From assembly GCA_021847345.1 (NCBI GenBank), contig JAJZTW010000035.1, positions 1 through 39,125 of the forward strand: a stretch of 39,125 nucleotides of DNA, given 5' to 3'. Made by a program: the position numbers and the translations under genes. This document shows, piece after piece, positions 1 to 8,154 of the stretch (within the stretch, counting starts at the first letter, position 1; each line of letters begins with the position of its first letter). The notes under the pieces are model-generated. The model made no database searches. It saw only the letters and a list, made by a program, of their open reading frames with translations, and had not been told where the DNA came from. The stretch comes from Pseudomonadota bacterium (GTDB lineage Bacteria; Pseudomonadota; Gammaproteobacteria; Burkholderiales; Burkholderiaceae_C).

Positions 1-98
1 GGGTCAAGCAGTCGGGCCTGGGACGCGAGGGCTCGCACCAGGGGATCGACGAGTACCTCGAGCTCAAGTACCTCTGCGTCGGCGGCATCACCGCCTGA
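1..98 (+). CDS. gabD: succinate-semialdehyde dehydrogenase, C-terminal end only
   Basis: Only the last 31 codons are present, read from base 3 to the TGA at 96-98. The residues [10 protein letters not shown] followed by GIDEYLE and KYLC are the usual C-terminal signature of NAD(P)+-dependent succinate-semialdehyde dehydrogenases of the aldehyde dehydrogenase superfamily. These oxidise succinate semialdehyde to succinate in 4-aminobutyrate breakdown. The catalytic Cys and Glu lie outside the window, so the assignment rests on this tail alone; a related aldehyde dehydrogenase is possible. The next gene begins 17 bases downstream on the same strand, so the two may be cotranscribed. Confidence 0.75.
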   Translation, partial: VKQSGLGREGSHQGIDEYLELKYLCVGGITA

Positions 99-115
99 GC
101 CGGAGCCACGCCATC

Positions 116-1234
116 ATGCAAGGTCAAGGTCGCGCCGCTCTGTTCCAGCCGCTGCGCCTGGGTGCCCTCGAGTTGCCCAATCGCGTGCTCATGGCCCCGC
201 TCACGCGCTCGCGTGCCGCGCAGCCCGGGGACGTACCGTCGGCGATGAATGCGCGCTACTACGCGCAACGCGCCGCCGCCGGCCTGATCATCAGCGAGGC
301 CACCCAGATCAGCCGCCAGGGCCAGGGCTATGCCTTCACGCCCGGCATGTACAGCGACGCGCAGGAGCGCGGCTGGCGCCTGGTGACCGATGCCGTGCAC
401 GCCGCCGGCGGGCGCATCGCCGCGCAGTTGTGGCACGTCGGGCGCATTTCCCACCACCTGCTGCAGCAGGACGGGCAGGCGCCGGTGGCGCCGTCCGCGA
501 TTCGCGCCGAACATGGCGAGGCCTTCGTCGTGCTGCCCGAAGGGCCGCGGCGCATACCGTGCAGCGTTCCGCGCGAGCTTCGCACCGAGGAGATTCCCGG
601 CATCGTCGCCGACTACGCGCACGCCGCCGAGCGTGCGTTGCGCGCCGGCTTCGACATGCTGGAGCTGCACAGCGCCAACGGCTACCTGCTGCACCAGTTC
701 CTGTCCACCAACAGCAACCTGCGCGGCGACCGCTACGGCGGCAGCCTGCACAACCGCGCGCGCATCGTGCTGGAGGCGCTGGACGCGCTGATCGGCGTGG
801 CGGGCGCCGATCGCGTGGGCGTTCGCATCTCGCCGCATTTCATCCGCCACGACATCGCCGACGAGCAGACCGAGGCGATCCACCTGTACCTGGCCGGCGA
901 GTTCGAGCGCCGCGGCATCGCCTATGTGCACACGGTGGACTCGTCGTGGTCGGGCGGGCCCGGCCTGAGCGATGAATTCCACGCCGCGCTGCGCCGCGCG
1001 TACTCCGGACGCATCATCGTCTGCGGCGGCTACGACGCGGACAGCGGCGCAGCGCGCGTCGAGCAGGGGCTGGCCGACGCAGTGGCCTTCGGGCGTGCGT
1101 TCATCGCCAACCCGGACCTGGTCCGGCGCCTGCGCGACGGCGCGGCGCTCAACACGCCCGACCCGTCGACCTTCTACGGCGGCGCCGAGCACGGCTACCT
1201 GGACTATCCGACGCTGGAACAGGCTTCGGCCTGA
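116..1234 (+). CDS. nemA: alkene reductase of the old yellow enzyme family (NemA type)
   Basis: A 372-residue FMN-dependent TIM-barrel flavoprotein of the length expected for NemA-type enzymes. These reduce activated C=C bonds (enones, N-ethylmaleimide) and nitro groups with NAD(P)H in the cytoplasm. Visible signatures are [14 protein letters not shown] near the N-terminus with the flavin-tuning Thr at 30, the substrate-binding pair His185/Asn188 in HSANGY with Tyr190 following, and [11 protein letters not shown]. The C-terminal part has the phosphate-binding [16 protein letters not shown] and ends [15 protein letters not shown], as in E. coli NemA. The His/Asn pair replaces the His/His of E. 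coli NemA; both occur in the family. The ATG at 116 gives the standard N-terminus. The gene lies just after the semialdehyde dehydrogenase gene, and a shared role is not evident. Confidence 0.9.
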   Translation: MQGQGRAALFQPLRLGALELPNRVLMAPLTRSRAAQPGDVPSAMNARYYAQRAAAGLIISEATQISRQGQGYAFTPGMYSDAQERGWRLVTDAVHAAGGRIAAQLWHVGRISHHLLQQDGQAPVAPSAIRAEHGEAFVVLPEGPRRIPCSVPRELRTEEIPGIVADYAHAAERALRAGFDMLELHSANGYLLHQFLSTNSNLRGDRYGGSLHNRARIVLEALDALIGVAGADRVGVRISPHFIRHDIADEQTEAIHLYLAGEFERRGIAYVHTVDSSWSGGPGLSDEFHAALRRAYSGRIIVCGGYDADSGAARVEQGLADAVAFGRAFIANPDLVRRLRDGAALNTPDPSTFYGGAEHGYLDYPTLEQASA

Positions 1235-1322
1235 GACGCCTGCCCGGCCGAAGCCGGGCTGCGCTTCTCCTACAATTCCCGTTTTCGCACACGTTCCTGC
1301 CGCGCTGGCGCGGCCCTCCACC

Positions 1323-2645
<1,323 letters not shown>

Positions 2646-2665
2646 AACCGGGGAGCTCCCAGACC

Positions 2666-2986
2666 ATGGACCAGACCCCCATCCGCGGTGCCGTGCTGCC
2701 GCGCGCGAACGTGTACTTCGACGGTCGCTGCGTGAGTCACACGGTGCAACTCGACGACGGCTCGCGCCAGAGCGTCGGGGTGATCCTTCCGGGCAGCGAG
2801 CTGGTGTTCGGCACCGCCGCTCCCGAGGTCATGCTCGGAGCCGGCGGCTGGTGCGAATGGCGCATGCTAGGCGACCAGGCGTGGCAGCGCTGCGCCGAGG
2901 GCGAGCGCTTCTCCGTGCCCGGAGACAGCCGCTTCGAGATCCGCACCGGCGACGAGGCCTACCACTACGTGTGCCAGTACGGCTGA
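2666..2986 (+). CDS. ppnP: pyrimidine/purine nucleoside phosphorylase
   Basis: A 106-residue single-domain cupin of the DUF1255/YaiE family, now known as PpnP. It carries out phosphorolysis of a broad set of purine and pyrimidine nucleosides in nucleoside salvage. Family marks are ANVYFDGRCVSHTVQ near the start, SVGVILPGSELVFGT in the middle and FSVPGDSRFEIRTG with YHYVCQYG at the C-terminus. The ATG at 2666 is preferred because gggag lies about 10 bases upstream and the resulting length fits the family. An in-frame ATG at 2642 overlapping the argG stop would add eight residues and cannot be excluded. The gene follows argG closely and is closed by a strong terminator. Confidence 0.9.
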   Translation: MDQTPIRGAVLPRANVYFDGRCVSHTVQLDDGSRQSVGVILPGSELVFGTAAPEVMLGAGGWCEWRMLGDQAWQRCAEGERFSVPGDSRFEIRTGDEAYHYVCQYG

Positions 2987-3023
2987 CGCGACGCGCGCGA
3001 AAGGCGCGCCGCAAGCCCGAGAA

Positions 3024-3052
3024 GGCCCGCCGTCGACGGCGGGCCTTTTTTT
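3024..3052 (+). terminator. intrinsic terminator after ppnP
   Basis: A perfect 9-bp G+C-rich stem (ggcccgccg / cggcgggcc) with the loop tcga is followed directly by seven T residues. It ends the argG-ppnP transcript. It lies just beyond the end of the convergent sqr gene, for which no T-run is present on the opposite strand. Confidence 0.92.
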
Positions 3053-3061
3053 GGGCGCGAC

Positions 3062-4363
3062 TCAGCTCGTGTGACCTGGATGCAGCACGCGGTCCTGCAG
3101 GCGCTTGAAGCCGATGAGCTTCATCACGTACTTCTCGTAGATCGGCTCGGAGTTGCCGGTGCGCATTTTGCGCATGAAGTACTTCTCGAAGGCGATCTTG
3201 GCCAGGTGCACCCACTTGCCCGAGCCGAACCAGTTGACGTCGCGCGGAGGGATCTGCGGAATGGCCGCGAAGGCCGCCCCGGTGGTGCCGAAGTCGGCCA
3301 GGCAGATGGCCTGCCAGGTACCCTTGTGCGTCGGCTGCTGCCCGGCGAGCTCCTCTTCCAGGTTGTGCACGATGGCCGACACCATGGACTCGATCATGAA
3401 ACCGGTCTTGGGAACGCCGCACGGCACCGGCGTGGGCCCGACCGGAGGAATGGCGATGCACACGCCGGCCGAGTAGATGTTCTTGTACTTCGGGTTGCGC
3501 TGGTGTTCGTCGACGATGACGAAGCCCCGCGGATTGCACAAGCCCTCGACCTGCGCGACCGCGTCGACGCCCTTGAAGGCCGGCAGCATCATGGAATGCC
3601 GGAAGGGCAGCTCGTGCTTGCGGAACACGTTGCCCAGCGCGTCGAGTTCGTCGACGAACATCTTGCCCGACTCGACCTTCGTGGTCTTGGCGTTGGTGAT
3701 CCAGCGGATGTCGTGGTCCCGGAACTCGTGTTCCATGATGCCCTTGGAATCCCCCACGCCATCGAGCCCCAGGTGCCCGATGTACGGCTCGGCGGTGACG
3801 AAGGTGATGGGCACCTTGCTGCGCAGGCGCCGCTTGCGCAGCGCCGCATCGAGGATCATGGTGTATTCGTAGGCCGGCCCGAAGCAGCTCGCGCCGGGCA
3901 TGGCGCCGATGATCACCGGCCCGGGCTGCTGGCACAGGCGCTCGAAGTCCTCGTAGCACTTCTCCGCATGGTCGATGGTGCAGATGGACTGGGTATGCCC
4001 GCCGTGCGGCCCTGCCCCCTCGACCTCGTCGAAGGCCAGCTTCGGACCCGTGGTGATGATCAGGTAGTCGTACTGCACGGTATCGCCGCCCTGCAGCGTG
4101 ATGGTGCTGGCCGCCGCGTCGATCGACGTCGCCGCGCGCCCGATGAACTCGATGCCCTTGCGTTGCAGGTACGGGGCGATCGGCAACACCACCTGGTCGC
4201 GGGAACGCCAGCCCACGGCCACCCAGGGGTTGGACGGGACGAACTGGAAATACTCCGCGCTGTTGATCACGGTGATCCGGTGCTCGCTGCCCAGCTTCGC
4301 GCGTGCCTCGTAGGCGGCCGGCAGGCCGCCGATGCCAGCCCCCAGGATGACGATATGTGCCAT
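3062..4363 (-). CDS. sqr: sulfide:quinone oxidoreductase
   Basis: A 433-residue FAD flavoprotein that oxidises sulfide to sulfane sulfur/polysulfide and passes electrons to membrane quinone. It has the FAD-binding GAGIGG at residues 8-13, FQFVPSNPWVAVGW near 39-52, GASCFGPAYEY at 158-168 and the second FAD-contact region PVPCGVPKTGFMIESM. Three cysteines match the redox-active set known for the Acidithiobacillus ferrooxidans enzyme: Cys128 (SICTIDHAE), Cys160 and Cys354 (QAICLADFG). The C-terminal stretch with WVHLAKIAFEKYF is the amphipathic membrane-anchoring part. The ATG at 4363 gives the conserved MAHIVILGAG start; a longer open frame exists but adds unrelated residues. An extra Cys (315) sits where I recall a Thr in A. 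ferrooxidans. It is divergent from the YeeE pair, with a shared control region. Confidence 0.95.
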   Translation of the reverse strand: MAHIVILGAGIGGLPAAYEARAKLGSEHRITVINSAEYFQFVPSNPWVAVGWRSRDQVVLPIAPYLQRKGIEFIGRAATSIDAAASTITLQGGDTVQYDYLIITTGPKLAFDEVEGAGPHGGHTQSICTIDHAEKCYEDFERLCQQPGPVIIGAMPGASCFGPAYEYTMILDAALRKRRLRSKVPITFVTAEPYIGHLGLDGVGDSKGIMEHEFRDHDIRWITNAKTTKVESGKMFVDELDALGNVFRKHELPFRHSMMLPAFKGVDAVAQVEGLCNPRGFVIVDEHQRNPKYKNIYSAGVCIAIPPVGPTPVPCGVPKTGFMIESMVSAIVHNLEEELAGQQPTHKGTWQAICLADFGTTGAAFAAIPQIPPRDVNWFGSGKWVHLAKIAFEKYFMRKMRTGNSEPIYEKYVMKLIGFKRLQDRVLHPGHTS

Positions 4364-4710
4364 GGTGTGTTGTTTCTCCTCGCAGGAAGCTGTGGTCGAC
4401 CCCCGGTGTGCGCCCGGTGTTGATACGGCAGTGCAGACCATGCACCGGCCTGTATTCGCTCGAAACAGCATAAACACCCTCGTACTTCTGGTTGCATGGT
4501 CGGCGCGCAGATCACGCCGCGCCCTTGACAAGCATCAAGGCCGAGGTGCGCCGACCTTGGTGTTGGCCCCAGCATGACTAACCCTAATACTCCCACCTGC
4601 ATGCAAACTTTTTACCTATACTCACTCAAAGCAGCAGATCGTGAGGTATCTCAACTGCCGCACCGCAACAAGCCAAAGTTCAAGAACCACAGCGAGGAGC
4701 CCGAACTTCC
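4364..4710. other. divergent control region between sqr and the YeeE pair
   Basis: This 347-base gene-free stretch separates the two divergent starts and is less GC-rich than its surroundings. On the minus strand TATGCT (4472 down to 4467) could be a -10 box for sqr. On the plus strand TATACT (4617-4622) is a good -10 candidate for the YeeE pair, but no clear -35 lies 17 bases upstream, which suggests activator dependence. The palindrome tgcatgca is at 4598-4605. A Shine-Dalgarno-like gaggag precedes the plus-strand start at 4711. An FNR-like site within the region is listed separately. Promoters are proposed from sequence alone. Confidence 0.5.
4525..4538. promoter_or_regulatory. candidate CRP/FNR-family operator
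   Basis: TTGACAAGCATCAA matches the FNR-type consensus TTGAT-N4-ATCAA at nine of ten fixed positions. Its centre is about 71 bases upstream of the transcription start implied by the minus-strand TATGCT, a class I activator position for sqr. It is roughly 97 bases from the start implied by TATACT on the plus strand. An oxygen- or redox-sensing FNR/FixK-like regulator would make sense for sulfide oxidation genes. This is inference from one site. Confidence 0.45.
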
Positions 4711-5217
4711 ATGAGATCCCCCCGCCCCCTCTGGAACCCGTACGTCGCGGGTGTCCTGCTCGGCCTGGGCCTGCTGGCAACCTTCGTGGTGACCGGCAAC
4801 GGCTATGGCGTCACCGGCGCGACCACCCTGGCGACCGCGGCTGCGGCCGGACACCTGGCCGCATCGACCGTGGCTGACGGCACCTACCTGCACGCGCTGT
4901 TCCGCGCCGGGATGAACCACTGGATCACCTGGGAGGTGATCGGACTGGCCATCGGCGCGCTCGCCGGCAGCCTGCTTGCCGGACGCTTCAAGTGGCAGGT
5001 CGACGGCCCGGCGCGCGCCGGGCGCTCGCTGCGCCTGGTGCTGGCCCTGGTGGGTGGCGCCGTTTCCGGTTTCGGCGCCCGCCTGTCGCTGGGCTGCACC
5101 AGCGGCCTGGGCCTGTCGGGCGCGGCCACGCTGGCCGCCGCCGCGTTCCTGTTCCTCATCGGATTCTTCGCCGCCGGCGTCGTGTTCGGCACGATCACCA
5201 AAGGACTGTGGAAATGA
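4711..5217 (+). CDS. YeeE/YedE family membrane protein, first half
   Basis: A 168-residue hydrophobic protein with about four to five membrane segments, of the sulfur-transport (YeeE/YedE, TsuA-related) family. The key motif is GARLSLGCTSGLGLSG with Cys129, matching the conserved Cys-containing loop (GCTSGHG type) that handles thiosulfate in TsuA. TsuA itself is about twice this size, built from two similar halves; here each half is a separate gene. It is overlapped by the next gene through ATGA, so the two are translationally coupled and probably form a heteromeric channel. The start at 4711 has gaggag about ten bases upstream. Its place opposite sqr supports transport of a sulfur species such as thiosulfate or sulfane sulfur. 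The exact substrate cannot be read from sequence. Confidence 0.85.
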   Translation: MRSPRPLWNPYVAGVLLGLGLLATFVVTGNGYGVTGATTLATAAAAGHLAASTVADGTYLHALFRAGMNHWITWEVIGLAIGALAGSLLAGRFKWQVDGPARAGRSLRLVLALVGGAVSGFGARLSLGCTSGLGLSGAATLAAAAFLFLIGFFAAGVVFGTITKGLWK

Positions 5218-5789
5218 GCTTCCCCCTGGGGTATACCGGCCCGGTCTCGGGTATCGTGCTGGGTATGGTGTTCGGCTACGTGCTGGAGAACGCGGGCTTC
5301 GGCAGCGCGTGCAAGCTGACCGCGCAGTTGCGCTTCCAGGACTGGGCCGTGTTCAAGGTCATGTTCACCGCCATCGTCGTGTCCTCCGGCGGCCTGTACC
5401 TGCTGCAGGGGCTGGGCCTGGTGAACGTGGTCAACGACATGTTCGTTCCGTCGGTGTTCCTGTGGGGAAGCACCCTGGGCGGGGTCCTGATCGGCGTCGG
5501 CATGGCCGTCGGCGGATACTGCCCCGGGACGTCGATGGCGGCCTTGTGCTCCGGACGCCTCGACGGCCTGGTGTTCCTGCTGGGCATCGTGCTGGGCACC
5601 CTGGGCTTCAACGCCGGCTTCGAGTCCATCAAGAGCTGGGCCTGGAAGCAGACCGGGCCCGATTCGCTGACCCTGCCGCAGTTGTTCCACCTGCCCACCT
5701 GGGCGGTGTGGGGCCTGCTCCTGGCCGCGCTGCTCGTCGTCGGGTATTTCACCCGCGGCACGGACGCGCAAGGGCGCAAACCCGCTTGA
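5214..5789 (+). CDS. YeeE/YedE family membrane protein, second half
   Basis: A 191-residue membrane protein, the partner of the preceding half-size YeeE/YedE gene. The ATG at 5214 overlaps the previous stop by four bases. It starts with YTGPVSGIVLGMVFGYVLENAGFGSACKL in which the GFGSACKL loop carries Cys33; a second conserved loop, GGYCPGTSMAALCSGRLDG, carries Cys103 and Cys112. Such paired Cys loops line the substrate path in TsuA-type carriers. The C-terminal membrane segment WAVWGLLLAALLVVGYF is followed by a short basic cytoplasmic tail. With its neighbour it probably makes one sulfur-compound transporter. Direction of transport and substrate are not determined by the sequence. Confidence 0.85.
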   Translation: MSFPLGYTGPVSGIVLGMVFGYVLENAGFGSACKLTAQLRFQDWAVFKVMFTAIVVSSGGLYLLQGLGLVNVVNDMFVPSVFLWGSTLGGVLIGVGMAVGGYCPGTSMAALCSGRLDGLVFLLGIVLGTLGFNAGFESIKSWAWKQTGPDSLTLPQLFHLPTWAVWGLLLAALLVVGYFTRGTDAQGRKPA

Positions 5790-5885
5790 TGGGCATCAAC
5801 CCCGAACCGCGGCGCGGCAAGCCGGCTTCGCCGCCGCAGGGCTACGATCACCCCTCCCCCCGAAGCCTGGCGAACGGGTGGCGCA

Positions 5886-5917
5886 GTCGACGCATCCGCG
5901 GTTCGCGATGCGCCGAC
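5886..5917. other. inverted repeat upstream of the NPCAP peptide gene
   Basis: gtcg-a-cgcat-c-cgcg / gtt / cgcg-atgcg-c-cgac can fold into 13 base pairs interrupted by one mismatch and one bulged C, with a 3-base loop. There is no T-run, so it is not a standard terminator. It lies in the 225-base gap between the YeeE pair and the NPCAP gene, about 100 bases before the latter. It may be an RNA structure or a regulator site. No convincing promoter was seen in this gap. Confidence 0.4.
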
Positions 5918-6014
5918 CCATGCGTGGCTCGCGCCCTCGCAGGCGCGACGCCGGCCCCAAGACCCGTCCGATTCGCCGCTTTGTTCTCAACTCGACCCAT
6001 TGAAGGAGATTTCC

Positions 6015-6272
6015 ATGGCCAAGTCCTCCCGCCTCAAACTCTCGCAAGCCCTGCCCGTGCTGGCGCTGGCTGCCGCCGCCGTGGCGCCGATGCCGCAGGC
6101 GCTGAGCAGCCTGTCGGCCACCACGGTGGCCCTGGCCGCCGGCAACCCCTGCGCCCCCAGCAACCCCTGCGCGCCGTCGGGCTCCAAGAAGGCGAAATCC
6201 GGCAACCCCTGCGCGCCTGCCTCGGGCAAGATGCACAAGAAGTCCAGCAACCCCTGCGCGCCGTCCAACTGA
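6015..6272 (+). CDS. small secreted peptide with four NPCAP cysteine repeats
   Basis: An 85-residue protein of unassigned function. Residues 1-42 form a Sec-type signal (basic MAKSSRLK, then a long Ala/Leu-rich core ending VALAA). The predicted mature peptide starts near Gly43. It contains four NPCAP motifs at residues 44, 50, 64 and 79, separated by Ser/Gly/Lys linkers, and has exactly four cysteines, one per repeat. The ATG at 6015 has a strong aaggaga 5-11 bases upstream; an in-frame ATG at 6000 would precede that site and is unlikely. Next come a stable hairpin and a DUF6969 gene. Evenly spaced cysteines in an exported peptide suggest metal binding, sulfane-sulfur carriage or post-translational modification (compare the Cys-rich bufferin-type secreted peptides), but no sequence family was recognised. 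Confidence 0.8.
   Translation: MAKSSRLKLSQALPVLALAAAAVAPMPQALSSLSATTVALAAGNPCAPSNPCAPSGSKKAKSGNPCAPASGKMHKKSSNPCAPSN
6144..6263 (+). repeat. four in-frame NPCAP-coding repeats
   Basis: The 15-base unit aacccctgcgc(g/c)cc(g/c) occurs at 6144, 6162, 6204 and 6249, with nearly identical codons in each copy. The first two are adjacent (18-base spacing) and the later ones are separated by Lys/Ser-rich linkers of 42 and 45 bases start to start. Conservation at DNA level suggests recent copying. Confidence 0.85.
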
Positions 6273-6283
6273 GCGCCGAGTCC

Positions 6284-6312
6284 GGCGCGTCGCCCCAGCC
6301 GGGCGGCGCGCC
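6284..6312 (+). promoter_or_regulatory. intercistronic hairpin between the peptide gene and DUF6969
   Basis: ggcgcg-t-cgccc / cagcc / gggcg-g-cgcgcc makes a 12-bp stem with one G.U pair and a 5-base loop. There is no T-run, so it is not a classical terminator. Its 3' arm ends five bases before the ATG at 6317 and covers the place where that gene's ribosome site should be. It could protect the peptide message or lower expression of the downstream gene relative to the peptide. The function is inferred. Confidence 0.6.
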
Positions 6313-6316
6313 GGCG

Positions 6317-7048
6317 ATGCCCCCGGTCATGCAAGCCGAACCCAGCCGCGCGAACACATCGAGCTCGCGCATCCGCATCCCGCGTGCCGAGCTGCTGGCC
6401 GGGCTTCGCGGCGCAGCACGCCAGCCCATGCGTGACGCGCTGGAGGCGACGCTGGCGCACCTGCAGGCCTGCGCACGCAGCGGCCGGGGGCTGCTCAACG
6501 ACGTGCTGGGTACGCAGCCGGCGTTCGCCGAGTGGCAGCATTACCCGCGAAACGACGCAGTCGACCCGCAAAGCGGCTATCGCTTCTACTACCACGCGCA
6601 TGCCGCGGCACAGCTTGCGCGCGATGAACATGGACATTTCCACGTGTTCGCGCCGCGTGCCGCGCTGGCGCCCGGACAGCCGGCGCACGCCCACCTGTTC
6701 GCGCTGTCGGTCAACGCCCAGGGCTGGCCCACGCGCGTGTTCACGACCAACCGCTGGGTGACCGCCGAGCATTGGGAGGACGCCCGTTGGAGCCTGCGCG
6801 CCTTGCGCGGGCTCGACCTGTCCCGGGCACGGCCGCGACGCGTGGCCGGCTGGGTGCAGAACATGGCCTGCCTGTTCGCCCCGCAGATCCAGGAGGTCAT
6901 CCGCCAGCGCGACCTGCGCATCGCCCAGCGCGCGCAGCGCCAGGCGCTGCAGCAGGTGCTCGAGGATCGCCGCACGCACATCGTCAGCCAGTGCCAGATC
7001 GACCTGGCCCGGCAATTCCGCTTTCTGCAGGATGCCGGCGTGGCCTGA
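6317..7048 (+). CDS. DUF6969 family His-rich protein of unknown function
   Basis: A 243-residue soluble protein without signal or membrane segments that matches DUF6969 as I recall that family. The conserved core is EWQHYPRNDAVDP (His75), FYYHAHA (His93, His95), EHGHFHVFAPR (His105, His107, His109), PAHAHLFAL (His124, His126) and FTTNRWVTAEHW (about 142-153). Clustered invariant histidines in alternating spacing suggest a cupin-like or other metal site, though no function is established. ATGs at 6317 and 6329 are both possible; neither has a clear ribosome site, because a hairpin ends just upstream. Position directly after the NPCAP peptide gene suggests that it acts on, or together with, that peptide. 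Cytoplasmic location fits a maturation enzyme acting before export. Confidence 0.72.
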   Translation: MPPVMQAEPSRANTSSSRIRIPRAELLAGLRGAARQPMRDALEATLAHLQACARSGRGLLNDVLGTQPAFAEWQHYPRNDAVDPQSGYRFYYHAHAAAQLARDEHGHFHVFAPRAALAPGQPAHAHLFALSVNAQGWPTRVFTTNRWVTAEHWEDARWSLRALRGLDLSRARPRRVAGWVQNMACLFAPQIQEVIRQRDLRIAQRAQRQALQQVLEDRRTHIVSQCQIDLARQFRFLQDAGVA

Positions 7049-7102
7049 GCCCGCCATCATCCTGCGCTGCTGCCCGCTTTTTGTTCAACCCGGAGGAGAA
7101 CC

Positions 7103-8089
7103 ATGAAGAGCCTGAAGTACCTGTTGGCCGTTGGCATCGTCGGCGCGTACGCGCAGTTCGCATCGGCGGCGTCGCTGCCCGGCCCGCTGGTCACGCCGCA
7201 ATGGCTGCACCAGCACATGAACGAGGTGACGGTCGTCGACGTGCGCGACGACATGGACACCCTGACCCGCGAACCCAAGTTCGAGACGGACAAGAAGACC
7301 GGCGCGAAGAAGCTGGTCGAGACCGGCGGCCACCTGGCCGGCGCGCTGTCGGTGGACTTCGGCAAGATCCGCGAGAACAAAACCATCGACGGCAAGAAGA
7401 TCGTGGCCCAGCTTCCCAGCGCCGAATACTTCACCAAGGTCATGGACGACGCCGGCCTGAACACCGGCAAGCCGATCGTCATCGTGCCCACCGGCGCCAC
7501 GGTGGACACCATGGACATGGCCACGCGCCTGTATTTCCAGCTGCGCTATTTCGGGGAACCGCGAAGCCAGGTCGCCATTCTCAACGGCGGGGTCAACGCC
7601 TGGCTGCAAGCCGGCCTGCCCGTGACCACGACCAAGGTCAGCACCGCCAAGGGCGACTGGAAGGCCACCGGCGAGGACCACGAGATCCTGGCCACGCTGG
7701 AACAGGTCAAGAAGGGCCTGAGCAGCGGCTCCGACCAGTTCGTCGACGCCCGCCCGACGGCGCAGTTCCTGGGCATCGTGGTCAAGCGTCCGGTGGACGC
7801 CGCCGGCGGCCACCTGGCCGGTGCGCGCTCGTTCCCGACCGACGCGATCGTCAAGCCCGTGGGCGCCGCGCATGAGTTCATGAGCGCTGCCGACTACCGC
7901 AAGATCTACGCCGAGTTCAACATCCAGCCCAACGCCTCGACCATCACCTACTGCAACACCGGGCACCTGGCCTCGGGCGCGTGGTTCGTCGACCACGAGA
8001 TCCTGGGCAACCCCAAGACCCGCCTGTACACCGGTTCGATGACCGAGTGGACCAACCTGGGCAACCCGACCGTGGGCCTGCCGGGCTGA
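7103..8089 (+). CDS. periplasmic tandem-rhodanese sulfurtransferase
   Basis: A 328-residue protein with a Sec signal (MKSLKYLLAVGIVGAYAQFASA, cleavage near residue 22-23) and two rhodanese domains. The N-terminal domain has VVDVRDD at about 44-50 and GGHLAGALSVDF, but its active loop lacks Cys and is probably structural. The C-terminal domain has FVDARPT, GGHLAGARSFP and the active loop YCNTGHLAS with Cys284 as sulfur acceptor. Rhodaneses pass sulfane sulfur from thiosulfate or polysulfide to thiophilic acceptors. Export places this one with the products of sulfide oxidation. It is preceded by ggagg eight bases from the start and ended by a terminator. It may be cotranscribed with the NPCAP and DUF6969 genes, since no terminator is seen between them. 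Confidence 0.88.
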   Translation: MKSLKYLLAVGIVGAYAQFASAASLPGPLVTPQWLHQHMNEVTVVDVRDDMDTLTREPKFETDKKTGAKKLVETGGHLAGALSVDFGKIRENKTIDGKKIVAQLPSAEYFTKVMDDAGLNTGKPIVIVPTGATVDTMDMATRLYFQLRYFGEPRSQVAILNGGVNAWLQAGLPVTTTKVSTAKGDWKATGEDHEILATLEQVKKGLSSGSDQFVDARPTAQFLGIVVKRPVDAAGGHLAGARSFPTDAIVKPVGAAHEFMSAADYRKIYAEFNIQPNASTITYCNTGHLASGAWFVDHEILGNPKTRLYTGSMTEWTNLGNPTVGLPG

Positions 8090-8109
8090 GCCTCGGGTTT
8101 CTCGATTCG

Positions 8110-8136
8110 AGGGGCGCCGTCGGCGCCCCTTTTTTC
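8110..8136 (+). terminator. intrinsic terminator after the rhodanese gene
   Basis: aggggcgcc / gtc / ggcgcccct forms a 9-bp stem with a 3-base loop followed by a run of T residues (8130-8135). It separates the rhodanese gene from the convergent murB. Confidence 0.92.
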
Positions 8137-8154
8137 ATGCCGCCGGCCCGGGCC

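Noticed and set aside
972..1322. Upstream in-frame extension of argG
   Set aside because: It overlaps the nemA coding region in another frame. The conserved ArgG start and normal family length point to the ATG at 1323.
4976..6316. Long open frame running into the DUF6969 gene
   Set aside because: It overlaps the YeeE pair and NPCAP genes in other frames and shows no family resemblance before the ATG at 6317.
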